From Sulfomarinibacter sp963741385 (GTDB taxonomy: Bacteria; Acidobacteriota; Thermoanaerobaculia; Thermoanaerobaculales; Sulfomarinibacteraceae), in NCBI GenBank assembly GCA_963741385.1, contig CAVUHO010000006.1, forward strand, positions 1 through 64,000: DNA of 64,000 nt, written 5' to 3'. Positions 17,295-25,290 of the stretch are shown here, piece by piece. The notes beneath the pieces were generated by a model. The model had not been told where the DNA came from and searched no databases. It saw only the letters and a program-made list of their open reading frames with translations. Position 1 is the first letter of the stretch, and each line of letters opens with the position of its first letter. The position numbers were made by a program, and so were the translations under genes.

Positions 17295-19082
17295 TCACGG
17301 AGCGCGGAAGGTGTTGGAACCGGTCAGCCCGTGGTTGTCGACCCTGTCGCTGGTTCGAGGAATGCCGCCGTCCTCGTCGACATTCGTCGACGAGTAGGTG
17401 TGTTGATTCCATCTCCAGTCATCTTTTTTGTTCGATTGGTGGATATGAGGGTCTCCCCAGATACGCAGACCGGCAAACGGGTCGAGGGGAACCTGGCTCG
17501 CGCGGCACACCGAACCGCTGCCGGGTGTTCCGTTCAGGGGTTGTGTGCATTCGTGCAGTGCAGGACATTCGAGGGTGCTCGAACAACGGCAGAACCCGGC
17601 ATCACACGTGCCCGAAATGCACTCCGCGTTGTCGGCACACCGCAAACCTTCGTGGAGGGGATCGATGTCCGGACACACGATGCTGCAGTTGCTGTTCGAT
17701 GGAACCAGCAGTTCGGCCGCTCCATCGCCGTCGACGTCCGCGATGCTGATGCCCTCACCGAAGGTGCACGAGGTTCGCGGCCAGGAGGCGATGATGGCGC
17801 CCGACAAACCGTCGTAGAGACGACCGAAGCACTCGTCGGCATACACCAACTCCGCTCTGCCGTCGCCGACCAGATCGACCGCGGAGCAGGTCGACCCCCC
17901 GGAAGAATTGTCCTGGACGGGCGAACTCCACCTGACGAAGCCACCGACGCAACCGCCGCCCGCAGCGCCGCAGTCGAGATCGAGGACCCTGAGTTGATTC
18001 GTGTCGGCTACGGCGATCTCCGGGAGCCCGTCGCCGTCGAAGTCTGCGATCGCCGGTGCGCTGTGAGTGGAGGTCACCGCAACGCTCATCAGCGAGTTGC
18101 CGAAAATGTCGCGGAGCACGACGTTGTTGCCGATCGACGGGGCGGTCACGACCTCCGCCACACCGTCCCGCGTGGTCGGATCGAAGGTGGTCAGCGTCGC
18201 GGTCCCGAAATCGGCGACCGCGCTGTGCCCCTGACCGAAGGGCCCGTCCGCCAGAACCCACCACCTGTCGGTGTCCCAGAAATAGAGGCTGTCGGCCACC
18301 AGGTCCACCATGTCGTTGCCATCGAGGTCAACCACCGCGAGCGTCGGCATGACCGTGGGATGGGCAAACGTGTCGGTGGGGTTCAGTCGCGTGCCCAGCA
18401 CGCCGTCGAAGACCTCGTGCCCCGAGATGACCTCGGCGATGCCGTCGTCGTCCAGGTCGTGCAGCGACGGGCCGTCCCACCGGTACTTGGTCTCCAGTTC
18501 GGTGTCGTTCGCGTCCGCCGACCACCAGGTAACGTAGTCGGCAAGGTTGGCGTCCCAGTTGAAGGTGACGAGACCGCCGCCGGCGCGCAGAGCAACGATC
18601 TCCACGGTTCCGTCGCCGTCGATGTCCCCGAGCGCCGGACTGGAGGCCCCGATGATCGGGTTGCTGGCATCGTGGATGGTCGCGATCTGTTCGCACGTGC
18701 AGCCGTCAAGCACCCGCAGAACACCGTAGCGCAGGGCACTGTCGCCGCGGCTGGCGTCAGCCCCTCCGTCTACCGAGTTGTAGGCGACGAAGACGATCTC
18801 CACGTTGGCCGAACTCGGGTATGGAAGGTCTGCGGCCACCGGCATGCTGATCGCCTGAATGTGGTCCGGGAAGAGGTCGCCCGCGGGTGGGCCGCCCCAC
18901 TCGCACTGCAGGGCCGGTTGGCCCGCCGGGGCCGGGGCAGGGGTTGGTCCCGGGGTCGCTCCCACGGTCTGCGACCAGAGCGTCGCGCCGCGACATTCGA
19001 AGCCGCTGGTGAAGATCTGGTTGCCGCTCCCGCCGAATGCGATCCCTGCCTGCAGCAGCAGAAACACGAGAATTCTCTGCAT
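17295..19082 (-). CDS. Secreted FG-GAP/VCBS-repeat protein with N-terminal tag
   Basis: The 595-residue protein has a signal peptide (MQRILVFLLLQAGIAFGGSG) followed by IFTSGFECRGATLWSQ, a variant of the DGFE...W tag, and a Pro/Ala linker. Residues about 70-480 hold calcium-loop repeats typical of FG-GAP/VCBS propellers: LGDIDGDGTVEIVAL, LHDLDDDGIAEVISG, VVDLDGNDMVDLVAD, IADFDGDGLPEIAVA and IADVDGDGAAELLVP. A Cys-rich segment (about 485-545) comes next, then WGDPHIH and WNQHTYSSTNVDEDG. From memory of similar proteins, that last block is usually followed by a further domain, so the stop at NTFRAP may be early. GGAG lies seven bases before the ATG. Likely a surface or secreted binding protein. 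Confidence 0.78.
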   Translation of the reverse strand: MQRILVFLLLQAGIAFGGSGNQIFTSGFECRGATLWSQTVGATPGPTPAPAPAGQPALQCEWGGPPAGDLFPDHIQAISMPVAADLPYPSSANVEIVFVAYNSVDGGADASRGDSALRYGVLRVLDGCTCEQIATIHDASNPIIGASSPALGDIDGDGTVEIVALRAGGGLVTFNWDANLADYVTWWSADANDTELETKYRWDGPSLHDLDDDGIAEVISGHEVFDGVLGTRLNPTDTFAHPTVMPTLAVVDLDGNDMVDLVADSLYFWDTDRWWVLADGPFGQGHSAVADFGTATLTTFDPTTRDGVAEVVTAPSIGNNVVLRDIFGNSLMSVAVTSTHSAPAIADFDGDGLPEIAVADTNQLRVLDLDCGAAGGGCVGGFVRWSSPVQDNSSGGSTCSAVDLVGDGRAELVYADECFGRLYDGLSGAIIASWPRTSCTFGEGISIADVDGDGAAELLVPSNSNCSIVCPDIDPLHEGLRCADNAECISGTCDAGFCRCSSTLECPALHECTQPLNGTPGSGSVCRASQVPLDPFAGLRIWGDPHIHQSNKKDDWRWNQHTYSSTNVDEDGGIPRTSDRVDNHGLTGSNTFRAP

Positions 19083-19231
19083 GTTGGTACTCCGGTTTGT
19101 TTGCTGATGCGACGGTAGCAGAAGTTGTTCAACAACGCTACAGAATTATGGAGACAGAGTCCGGTTCGCTGTCGCCGGGTTGCACCGATGACAAGGCACA
19201 CGACAGCAGGGGCGAACCGAACCTCGTTCGC

Positions 19232-19750
19232 CTACCGCTTCCTGATCCAGACCCGCCACGTCGCGTCGTCGGCCTCTCGGGCGTAGACCTCGTGGCCTTT
19301 CGCCCGGAGGCTGTCGATGAGCGGCGCGGGTTGGAATGGAGCCGAAACCACCAGTACGTCTCCCGAGTTCATTCCGGCAAGGGCGGCGGCGGCTTTTGCA
19401 ATCGGCGTCTCGCCGGCTTCGAGCAGGGCCCCACCGTCGATGTCGGTGGAGGCATCGAGCGACACCCATTTCGGGGCTTCGAGAGAGACACTGCCGTCCG
19501 ATTCAACGATCTCTCCCCCACCTTCCACGCCGAGCTCCCGGCGCAGCCTCACCACCAGCTCGCGGACCTGCAGACCCGCGACCTTTGCCGCCTGTTCGAG
19601 GGTGGCCACTCGGGCCACGGTCCGCCGCAGGACCGGGTTTTTCAGAGCCTTGAACTGCGGGGCGACGGCGATCAGGATCTCCTCGGCCTCTGGGTGGGCG
19701 TCCAGCAGCTCCGCGACCCGTGTTTCAGGTCCGATGGAAAACGCGCTCAT
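19232..19750 (-). CDS. DUF1858-DUF2249 protein
   Basis: The N-terminal 70 residues (IGPETRVAELLDAHPEAEEI, then VRRTVARVATLEQAAKVAGL-type text) fit DUF1858, a helical module often attached to redox or hemerythrin proteins. The C-terminal 80 residues (KWVSLDASTDIDGGALLEAG to EVYAREADDATWRVWIRKR) fit DUF2249, a TusA-like alpha/beta fold. The start ATG overlaps the stop of the upstream DUF438 gene in an ATGA, so translation is coupled and the two products probably work together. In other bacteria such pairs go with nitrogen-oxide or sulfur redox metabolism; that role is inferred only. Confidence 0.8.
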   Translation of the reverse strand: MSAFSIGPETRVAELLDAHPEAEEILIAVAPQFKALKNPVLRRTVARVATLEQAAKVAGLQVRELVVRLRRELGVEGGGEIVESDGSVSLEAPKWVSLDASTDIDGGALLEAGETPIAKAAAALAGMNSGDVLVVSAPFQPAPLIDSLRAKGHEVYAREADDATWRVWIRKR

Positions 19751-20988
19751 ACCGCGGCCTCCGACCCCCGAACCTCGGCCAACAGCCTCCTCTCGCCCTC
19801 GAGCGCCCTCAGCGGGGCGATGTCCTGGGTCACCTCGAGGGTGCCGAGAAACGAACCGTCGGGATCACGGACTGCGAAATAGCGGATGTGGACGAACCGG
19901 TCTCCCATCTGGATCCAGAATTCGGCGACATCGCGCGCACCGGACTTCAACTCGGCCACCACCTGCTCCACGATGTGGACGCTCTTCGGCGGATGGCAGT
20001 CCTCGACCCGGCGGCCGATGATGGCGCGGTTGCGGGCGAAGACCCGGTCGTCGCCCTCGCTGAAGAAACCGACCCGCCCTTCGGCGTCGACGAAGGTCAG
20101 ATCCATCGGCAGGGTGTTGAGCAGCGCCGTCAGCTGGCGCAGGCTGAGGTGGCCCGAGGGAAGGACGATCGCGTCGTCGCAGGGCACCTCGATGGGTTTC
20201 TCCGGCAGCTCCGGGAGGACGGGCAGCCACACACCGGCGGGCTCGACCAGGCCGGTGCCGAACTCGTCCCACTGCGACCGGACCGCCTCCCAGTCCCGAG
20301 CCGACAGGTGCTCGAGAGTCATCGGCCAGAGAATCCGGTCCTCCTTGTCGGTCATGCCCGAAACCTGTTCGAGCATCGGGTCGATGACGGTTCCGACCGT
20401 CAGCTGCAGCGCCTCGCCGTCGAGATCCGAGGCGTTCTCCATCACCTCGGCGGCGGCGGCGATCTTCTCCCGGATCTCGTCGTGGACCCCCCACATCACC
20501 TTCGGCGGCCCCGCGATTCCCGCCTTTTCGAGATACGGGAAGACCAGGTACTCCTTGCGCTGGTAGTGCACCTCCAGACCGCCGAGTTCCCGGTGGGCGG
20601 CGCGCCATTCCGCAACGGCCGCGGCCGCATCACCTGCCACCAACCTCTCTATCGAACGCCGGTACTCACCCACGACCTCGCGGATCTTCTCGTTCTCGAG
20701 GCGGAAGGTGTGAACCGGGTGACCCGGCGGGACCGCGACCGGCCCGTGCGGCGCCGCGCCACCGAGGACGGCGGCGTGCACATCGCACATGCGCTGGATC
20801 TCTTCCTGCGGCATGCCCTCGGACATCAGGGAGTTCTCCATGGCGGCGATCTCCGAGACCCCGACATCCGCCAGCAGATCGCCGAACTCCTGCTTGACGC
20901 TTTCGGGGTCCGCCCCGTCGTGCAGACTCTTGATGATCTCCTTGAGGGTCTCGATCCGATGACGACTGTTGTCCAAAAGCTCGCTCAT
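19747..20988 (-). CDS. DUF438 - hemerythrin (HHE) - PAS protein
   Basis: Three parts are visible in 413 residues. DUF438 at about 1-70 includes IKSLHDGADPESVKQEFGDL. A hemerythrin-like helical bundle at about 85-235 carries spaced His/Glu ligands (HPVHTFRLENEKI, ELGGLEVHYQRKEYLVFPYL, WGVHDEIREKI, DKEDRILWPM). A PAS domain at about 285-400 includes LPMDLTFVDAEGRVGFFSEG and ends RYFAVRDPDGSFLGTLEVTQ. Such proteins are thought to sense oxygen, nitric oxide or redox state through a di-iron centre or PAS ligand. A strong AGGAGGAGG precedes the ATG, and a perfect palindrome lies just above that. It is the first gene of a two-gene operon. Confidence 0.88.
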   Translation of the reverse strand: MSELLDNSRHRIETLKEIIKSLHDGADPESVKQEFGDLLADVGVSEIAAMENSLMSEGMPQEEIQRMCDVHAAVLGGAAPHGPVAVPPGHPVHTFRLENEKIREVVGEYRRSIERLVAGDAAAAVAEWRAAHRELGGLEVHYQRKEYLVFPYLEKAGIAGPPKVMWGVHDEIREKIAAAAEVMENASDLDGEALQLTVGTVIDPMLEQVSGMTDKEDRILWPMTLEHLSARDWEAVRSQWDEFGTGLVEPAGVWLPVLPELPEKPIEVPCDDAIVLPSGHLSLRQLTALLNTLPMDLTFVDAEGRVGFFSEGDDRVFARNRAIIGRRVEDCHPPKSVHIVEQVVAELKSGARDVAEFWIQMGDRFVHIRYFAVRDPDGSFLGTLEVTQDIAPLRALEGERRLLAEVRGSEAAV

Positions 20989-20999
20989 GAGTCCTCCTC

Positions 21000-21018
21000 C
21001 TGAGATAATGAATCTCAG
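21000..21018. promoter_or_regulatory. Palindrome upstream of the DUF438 operon
   Basis: CTGAGAT-AATGA-ATCTCAG is a perfect inverted repeat with 7-base arms and a 5-base spacer. It directly abuts the AGGAGGAGG of the DUF438 gene (reverse strand), a position where a bound repressor or an RNA hairpin would block expression. It does not match the FNR or NsrR consensus that I know. Operator role is inferred. Confidence 0.4.
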
Positions 21019-21234
21019 TCGACGAATAATCCTTGACCCTGGTCATGACCGGAAGTGCCGTGCCGCGCCGAAGGCCGCGTCGGAGGCGGTGTGCATCAAC
21101 CCGACGCGATCGCCGCCGAAAGTACGCCGGTTGAACCTACGTTTTGAACGGAGACGTCGTATGCGCCACCGTCATCCGATCCTCGACAAGGTCGGAGGGA
21201 GGGCGTAACATCGCAACCCGCGAAGGGAATTCTC

Positions 21235-22116
21235 ATGTTGATTGCAGTTCCGTCCGACGCTCCGGGAGGCCTCGATTCCATAATCTCCGAACACTTCGGT
21301 CATTGCGGTGCGTTCACCATCGTTTCTGTCGCAGACGGCGAGATCGGCGAAGTCTCCATCCTCGAAAATTCCGGCCACGAGCAGGGAGGCTGCATGGCCC
21401 CTGTTGAACTGCTGAAGCAGGAGGGCGTTGAGGTCCTCGTCGCCGGTGGCATGGGCCAGCGCCCGCTCTCAGGCTTCCAGCAGGTCGGAATTGCCGTTCA
21501 TTTCAAAGAGGACGCCCGCTCGGTGTCCGAGGCGATCGAGCTGTTTCTCAAAGGCGGCTGTCGTTCCTTCGGCGAGGCTCAGACCTGCGGAGGTGGAGGC
21601 GGCGGGTGCGGCGGACATCACCACGAAGAGGTCCAACGCGAACCCATCGAGGGTGTTGCCGACATTCGCGACGGGCGCATCGTGACTCTCGATTTCGAGA
21701 TCACCGACGGTGACGGCGCCGTGCTCGACACATCAAGCCGCGTCGGACCCATGCGATACCTGCACGGCGCGGGCCAGCTGCTGCCGGCCCTTGAACGCGC
21801 AGTCGCCGGTCTCAAAATCGGCGCAAAAAAATCCGTCGAGATACCCTGTAAAGAGGCGTTCGGGGAACGCGATGAAGCACGGATCCTCGAAGTCCCCCGG
21901 ACCCAGCTGCCTCCCGACGCCACCATCGGAATGATGGTGTCCACACACGGTCCGAACGGACAGCAGATTCCGCTGATCGTCATCCACCTCGATGACACGA
22001 CGGCGCGCCTCGACTCAAATCACCCGTTCGCGGGCAAGGATGTGGTCTTCAATGTCACAGTGACCCAGGTCGAAAACGCCACCGCAGAAGAAATCGCCCA
22101 CGGTCACATGCACTGA
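21235..22116 (+). CDS. Fusion of a NifX/NifB-type (FeMo-cofactor biosynthesis family) domain and a SlyD-like FKBP prolyl isomerase
   Basis: Residues about 1-115 match the dinitrogenase iron-molybdenum cofactor biosynthesis fold (MLIAVPSDAPGGLDSIISEH, FGHCGAFTIV, LVAGGMGQRPLSGFQQVGI). A metal-binding-like linker CGGGGGGCGGHHHEE (about 118-132) follows. From about 145 to the end is a SlyD-type FKBP: GRIVTLDFEITDGDGAVLDT, PMRYLHGAGQLLPALERAV, KEAFGERDE, an insert-in-flap domain, and NHPFAGKDVVFNVTV. SlyD proteins couple folding with nickel or other metal handling, and NifX-like domains bind metal clusters, so a metallochaperone role is reasonable. The fusion is unusual. It is divergent from the DUF438 operon. 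Confidence 0.82.
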   Translation: MLIAVPSDAPGGLDSIISEHFGHCGAFTIVSVADGEIGEVSILENSGHEQGGCMAPVELLKQEGVEVLVAGGMGQRPLSGFQQVGIAVHFKEDARSVSEAIELFLKGGCRSFGEAQTCGGGGGGCGGHHHEEVQREPIEGVADIRDGRIVTLDFEITDGDGAVLDTSSRVGPMRYLHGAGQLLPALERAVAGLKIGAKKSVEIPCKEAFGERDEARILEVPRTQLPPDATIGMMVSTHGPNGQQIPLIVIHLDDTTARLDSNHPFAGKDVVFNVTVTQVENATAEEIAHGHMH

Positions 22117-22262
22117 CACCCGGGTGCGTCCCCTGATCACTCGGACCCCAGAGCGTCCACAATTCAGGAGCGAGGCCCGACGATTCTTACGGTTTTTGAT
22201 TCAGCCACTGTCGCCTGTCGCCACCCTCAATTGGTTCAAGACAAACGTCAAAACCTATGGGT

Positions 22263-22446
22263 CTAGCCCGCATTTCTCACCAGGTTTCGTCACGAGGGCG
22301 ACCAGGCGCCGTGGCCAGGCGGGTTTTCTCAGCTTGGGGCGCGGAGGCGTACTCCGCAGTACGTTGAGCACCCCAAGCTGAGAAAACACGTCTGGGTAGG
22401 ATGCATCGTCGGCCGCAGTCGACACCTGGTGAGAAAAGCGGGCTAG
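22263..22446 (+). repeat. 184-bp nested-hairpin element, copy 1
   Basis: The outer arms (CTAGCCCGCATTTCTCACC at the left, its complement at the right) pair over 23 positions with one mismatch. A second perfect 17-bp stem, GTTTTCTCAGCTTGGGG (22323-22339) with CCCCAAGCTGAGAAAAC (22371-22387), lies inside, and a third stem CGTACT/AGTACG with a 4-base loop lies inside that. An equal-length copy sits at 62048-62231 in the same orientation; changes between the copies keep the stems paired while the single-stranded parts stay nearly identical. This looks like a structured RNA or a mobile hairpin element. Both ends are CTAG. The rest of the 22117-22536 gap holds no gene I can support. Confidence 0.85.
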
Positions 22447-22536
22447 CACCCAACAGAGCGTCAAGAACCTGGGATCGAATCCCTCCGGGCTGGTGGTTCC
22501 TTGTGCCGAGCCTGGGGCGTCCGTCATAATCGAATC

Positions 22537-23175
22537 ATGATGACAGGCAGCTCAGCGGCGTCTCGATTTTTCCCACATGGGCTTTTTGTACTGTATCTGA
22601 CTTTGTTCACGGCCTGCGCCATCCGGCCGTATGACCGGACCGTCTGGTTTGCCGAAAACCTCCCGATTGTCCTGATCGTTGCGACTCTGGTTCTCACTTT
22701 TCGGTGGTTCCGGTTCTCGAATACGGCCTATGTGATGATGGCGGTGCTCGTCTTCCTCCACACCATCGGCGGCCACTACACCTTTGAACTCGTGCCTTTT
22801 GACTGGGTCACGGACAGGTTTGGTTTCGAACGGAACCACTACGACCGGGTGGCCCACTTCTCGGTCGGTTTCTACGCCTTCGCGTTCGCAGAGCTGTTGG
22901 AGCGCTTCAATCTCGTCAAAGGACGGTGGATGGTTTTTCTCGTGCCCGTGATGGCGATTTTCACGGTGGCCGCCATCTACGAGATCATCGAATGGATTTT
23001 TGCCGTTCTGTCCGATCCCTCAGCCGGCGCAGCCTTTCTCGGTTCGCAGGGTGATCAGTGGGACGCCCAGAAGGACATGCTGGCTGACGGCTTGGGAGCG
23101 ATCGCGGCCTCCGCCCTGTATCTCGTGCTGCGAGGACGGGGCGCAACTGACCGGTCGCCTGCGGCAGGCTGCTAG
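22537..23175 (+). CDS. DUF2238 (YjdF-type) membrane protein
   Basis: The 212-residue protein has about six membrane segments and the family's conserved polar motifs: HTIGGHYTFELVPFDW, GFERNHYDRVAHFSVGFYAF, AAIYEIIEWIFAVL, and GSQGDQWDAQKDMLADGLGA near the C-terminus. The function of DUF2238 proteins is not established. A possible earlier start exists at 22501, but the ATG at 22537 gives the usual N-terminus (MMTGSSAASRFFPHGLFVLY). No clear Shine-Dalgarno is visible. It is isolated between the structured repeat and a broken kinase gene. Confidence 0.8.
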   Translation: MMTGSSAASRFFPHGLFVLYLTLFTACAIRPYDRTVWFAENLPIVLIVATLVLTFRWFRFSNTAYVMMAVLVFLHTIGGHYTFELVPFDWVTDRFGFERNHYDRVAHFSVGFYAFAFAELLERFNLVKGRWMVFLVPVMAIFTVAAIYEIIEWIFAVLSDPSAGAAFLGSQGDQWDAQKDMLADGLGAIAASALYLVLRGRGATDRSPAAGC

Positions 23176-23249
23176 CCACACTCCCAACCACTGGTCCGCA
23201 GTTGGCGGTCTTGAACGGTGCCAGATTTCACAAACCCACAACACTGGTG

Positions 23250-23323
23250 GGCGGCACTGATGACAACCTCACAACCCAGGTTTTCGTCGTCGGTCGCAAT
23301 GTCGGGTTGTGATCAGTGGCACC
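23250..23323. repeat. 74-bp inverted-repeat element, copy B
   Basis: This aligns without gaps to 9624-9697. Its ends GCACTGATGACAACC and GGTTGTGATCAGTGGC are inverted copies, and it finishes with GTGGCACC, linking it to the GGTGCCAC-type repeats. It lies about ten bases before the point where the truncated kinase-TPR sequence begins, so it may mark the breakpoint. Confidence 0.6.
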
Positions 23324-23331
23324 GGTGGTGA

Positions 23332-24378
23332 CCGTGCTTCGTCAGGCGCCACCGGGTCGGAGTGGTCGTCGCCGGGCTCGTGTCTCTCCTGGTGATCGCA
23401 TTCACCATCGCCACGGCGGTCCAGGCGAAGCGGATCGCCCTCGAGCGCGACCGTGCGAATCAGCAGGCCGCTGTCGCCACCCAGGTCTCGGACTTCCTGA
23501 TCGAGCTGTTCGAAACCTCCGATCCGGAGGAGTCGAAGGGCGAGAACGTGACCGCGCGCGAGATCCTCGACCGGGGCGCCGAACGCATCGAGAATGAATT
23601 GACCGACCAACCGGAGGTCCAGGCCCGTCTCATGTCGAGCATCGGCTGGGTCTATCAAACGGTGGGGCTGTTCGACGACGCCGAACGCCTGCTTCGCCGC
23701 GCGATCGACCTGCAGCGCAGATATCTCGGCCCGGAGGACCCCGAGACCCTCGCGACCATGGCCTCCCTCAACGAGACCCTCTATCGGCTCGGCCGCTACA
23801 GCGAGCTCGAGGCCCTCGACGTCGAGCTGCTCCAGCTGCGGCGGCGGGTGTTCGGCGAGGATCACCCCGACACCCTCGAGTCCTACGAGGCGGTGGCCAT
23901 CACCTCTATGGACAAGGGGCGCCTCGCGGAAGCCCAACCCCTGATGCAGCACGTTCTCGAGCTGATGGCGTTGGGCCGCTACGACGAAGCGAACGAGCAG
24001 TTGACTCTTGCGCTCGACCGCGAGCGACGCCTCGCGGGCGACACCCATCCCGACACCCTGGCCTATGAGCGATCGCTCGCCCGGCTTCGCCTGGCCGAGG
24101 GTCGATCCGAAGAGGCGCTGCGGATTCTCGAACGCAATGTGGCCGCAACCCGGGCGGCGTCGGAGGACCCGCTCGACCTCGCGGAGGCGCTGATGCTCGA
24201 CGGCGAGGCGCTGATGCTCGACGGCGAGGCGCTGCAAGCTGTCGGGCGCCGGGACGAGAGTGAAGCCGTTCTCGCCGAAGCCCTCACGCTCCTGGAGGCG
24301 ACTCTCCCCGAAGACCACCCCGATCTCGTCCGGACCCGCGAACTGCTCGAGTTCGCGCGGTCCGGCGCCGCATACTGA
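23332..24378 (+). pseudogene. TPR half of a Ser/Thr protein kinase, lacking the kinase domain
   Basis: The frame opens straight after a stop with CFVRRHRVGVVVAGLVSLLV, the juxtamembrane and membrane segment normally found in the middle of acidobacterial kinase-TPR proteins, followed by AKRIALERDRANQQAAVATQ and a TPR array (about residues 60-330, e.g. DDAERLLRRAIDLQRRYLGP). The usual ~350-residue N-terminal kinase is absent. A GTG at 23362 could give a 338-residue protein without a kinase. A 21-bp direct duplication repeats ALMLDGE near 24190. The opposing kinase fragment at 24415-24999 may be from the same ancestral gene after inversion. Probably non-functional. Confidence 0.7.
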
Positions 24379-24414
24379 GGCCCACCGGGATCAACGTGGG
24401 TGCCCGAACCCCGC

Positions 24415-24999
24415 TCACTCCAGTTCGAGGCTCTCAAGCCAGCCGATGACCACCCTGAGGTCGGGGTTCAGAATGCCCTGTTCGTGCGCGGCCTCGAGAG
24501 CTTCGGCGATCTGCAGAGCGATGGGGATCGCCTCGTCAATCGGGATCGGGCCGCGCCGGATCCGCTGTGACAGTTCCTCGCCGTCGACAAGTTCCATCAC
24601 CAAGAAGGTCACGTTTCCCGGAGCGTCGGATATGGGGCTTGATCCAGCGTTCGGTGGAGAGTCTGAGTCCGCGGCTTGCACGCGGGACGCGTGCGCCACA
24701 AACGCTTCCGGAGACGCCGGGCCGTCTTGTGGGGCAGCCGTCCCGGCTGCCGTCCGGGTGGTCGCGCTCTCCAAGCCTTACAACGTCGCAATGTTCGGGT
24801 GATTGAGCGAGGCGAGGACCTTCGCTTCTCGCTCGAAGCGAGCGGAGCGGTCGGGATCGTTCGCCACGTCCGCCGGCAGTACCTTGAGCGCAACCTCGCG
24901 GCCCAGCTTGGTGTCTTCCGCTCGCCACACCTCGCCCATGCCAGCCGCACCGAGCTGTGACACGATGCGATACCCGCCGATCTTCGTTCCAGGCTCCAT
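24415..24999 (-). pseudogene. Ser/Thr protein kinase N-terminal fragment, nonsense-interrupted and truncated
   Basis: MEPGTKIGGYRIVSQLGAAG, GEVWRAEDTKLGREVALKVL (the ATP-binding Lys) and REAKVLASLNHPNIATL are kinase subdomains I-IV. The next codon is TAA (24780-24778), where relatives usually carry Tyr or His. The frame then continues with GLE, a foreign Ala/Pro/Ser-rich stretch of about 50 residues, and returns to kinase sequence with FLVMELVDGEELSQRI and IALQIAEALEAAHEQGI. The catalytic HRDLKP loop is missing: the text goes to LNPDLRVVIGWLESLELE and stops. With a nonsense codon, an insertion and loss of the active site this cannot be a working kinase. Confidence 0.8.
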
Positions 25000-25290
25000 T
25001 TTGTGGGATCCCCTTTTGGGACGGGGTCTGACTCCGTCTGCGTTTCAACACAATCAACAATGGAGCTGTTCTCGGATTACAAGAGCATGCACCCCCACAG
25101 GGGCCGCGATCACATTCGTTGATTCGTGGTGACCCCTCGAAGCCCACGATGAGCTCGAGGGTGTCTCTGGTTGTTCCAATCGAAAGTCAACGACCGTGGA
25201 ATGGTAACCGCGGCTCCCGTGGCGTCGCCGACGCGACGTGACCTCTCGGATAATGCGGGCTAAGATCTGTGCAACGGGGGGCCCCACTGC
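25000..25290. other. Intergenic region between the kinase fragment and a symporter
   Basis: No gene is supported in these 291 bases. They include the divergent upstream regions of the decayed kinase (reverse) and the symporter (forward), and near 25020 a short GGGACGGGGTCTGACTCCGT block with an internal palindrome. No promoter can be assigned with confidence. Confidence 0.35.

Noticed and set aside
16344..19118. Long forward open frame antisense to the LRR and FG-GAP genes
   Set aside because: It runs opposite two genes with clear domains; its composition is the complement of repetitive GC-rich coding sequence and it has no start signal.
22468..22495. GGGATCGAATCCCTCCGGGC looks like a tRNA T-arm and acceptor end
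   Set aside because: The upstream 60 bases give no anticodon or D arm, the T-stem pairs imperfectly, and the structured repeat ends just before it.
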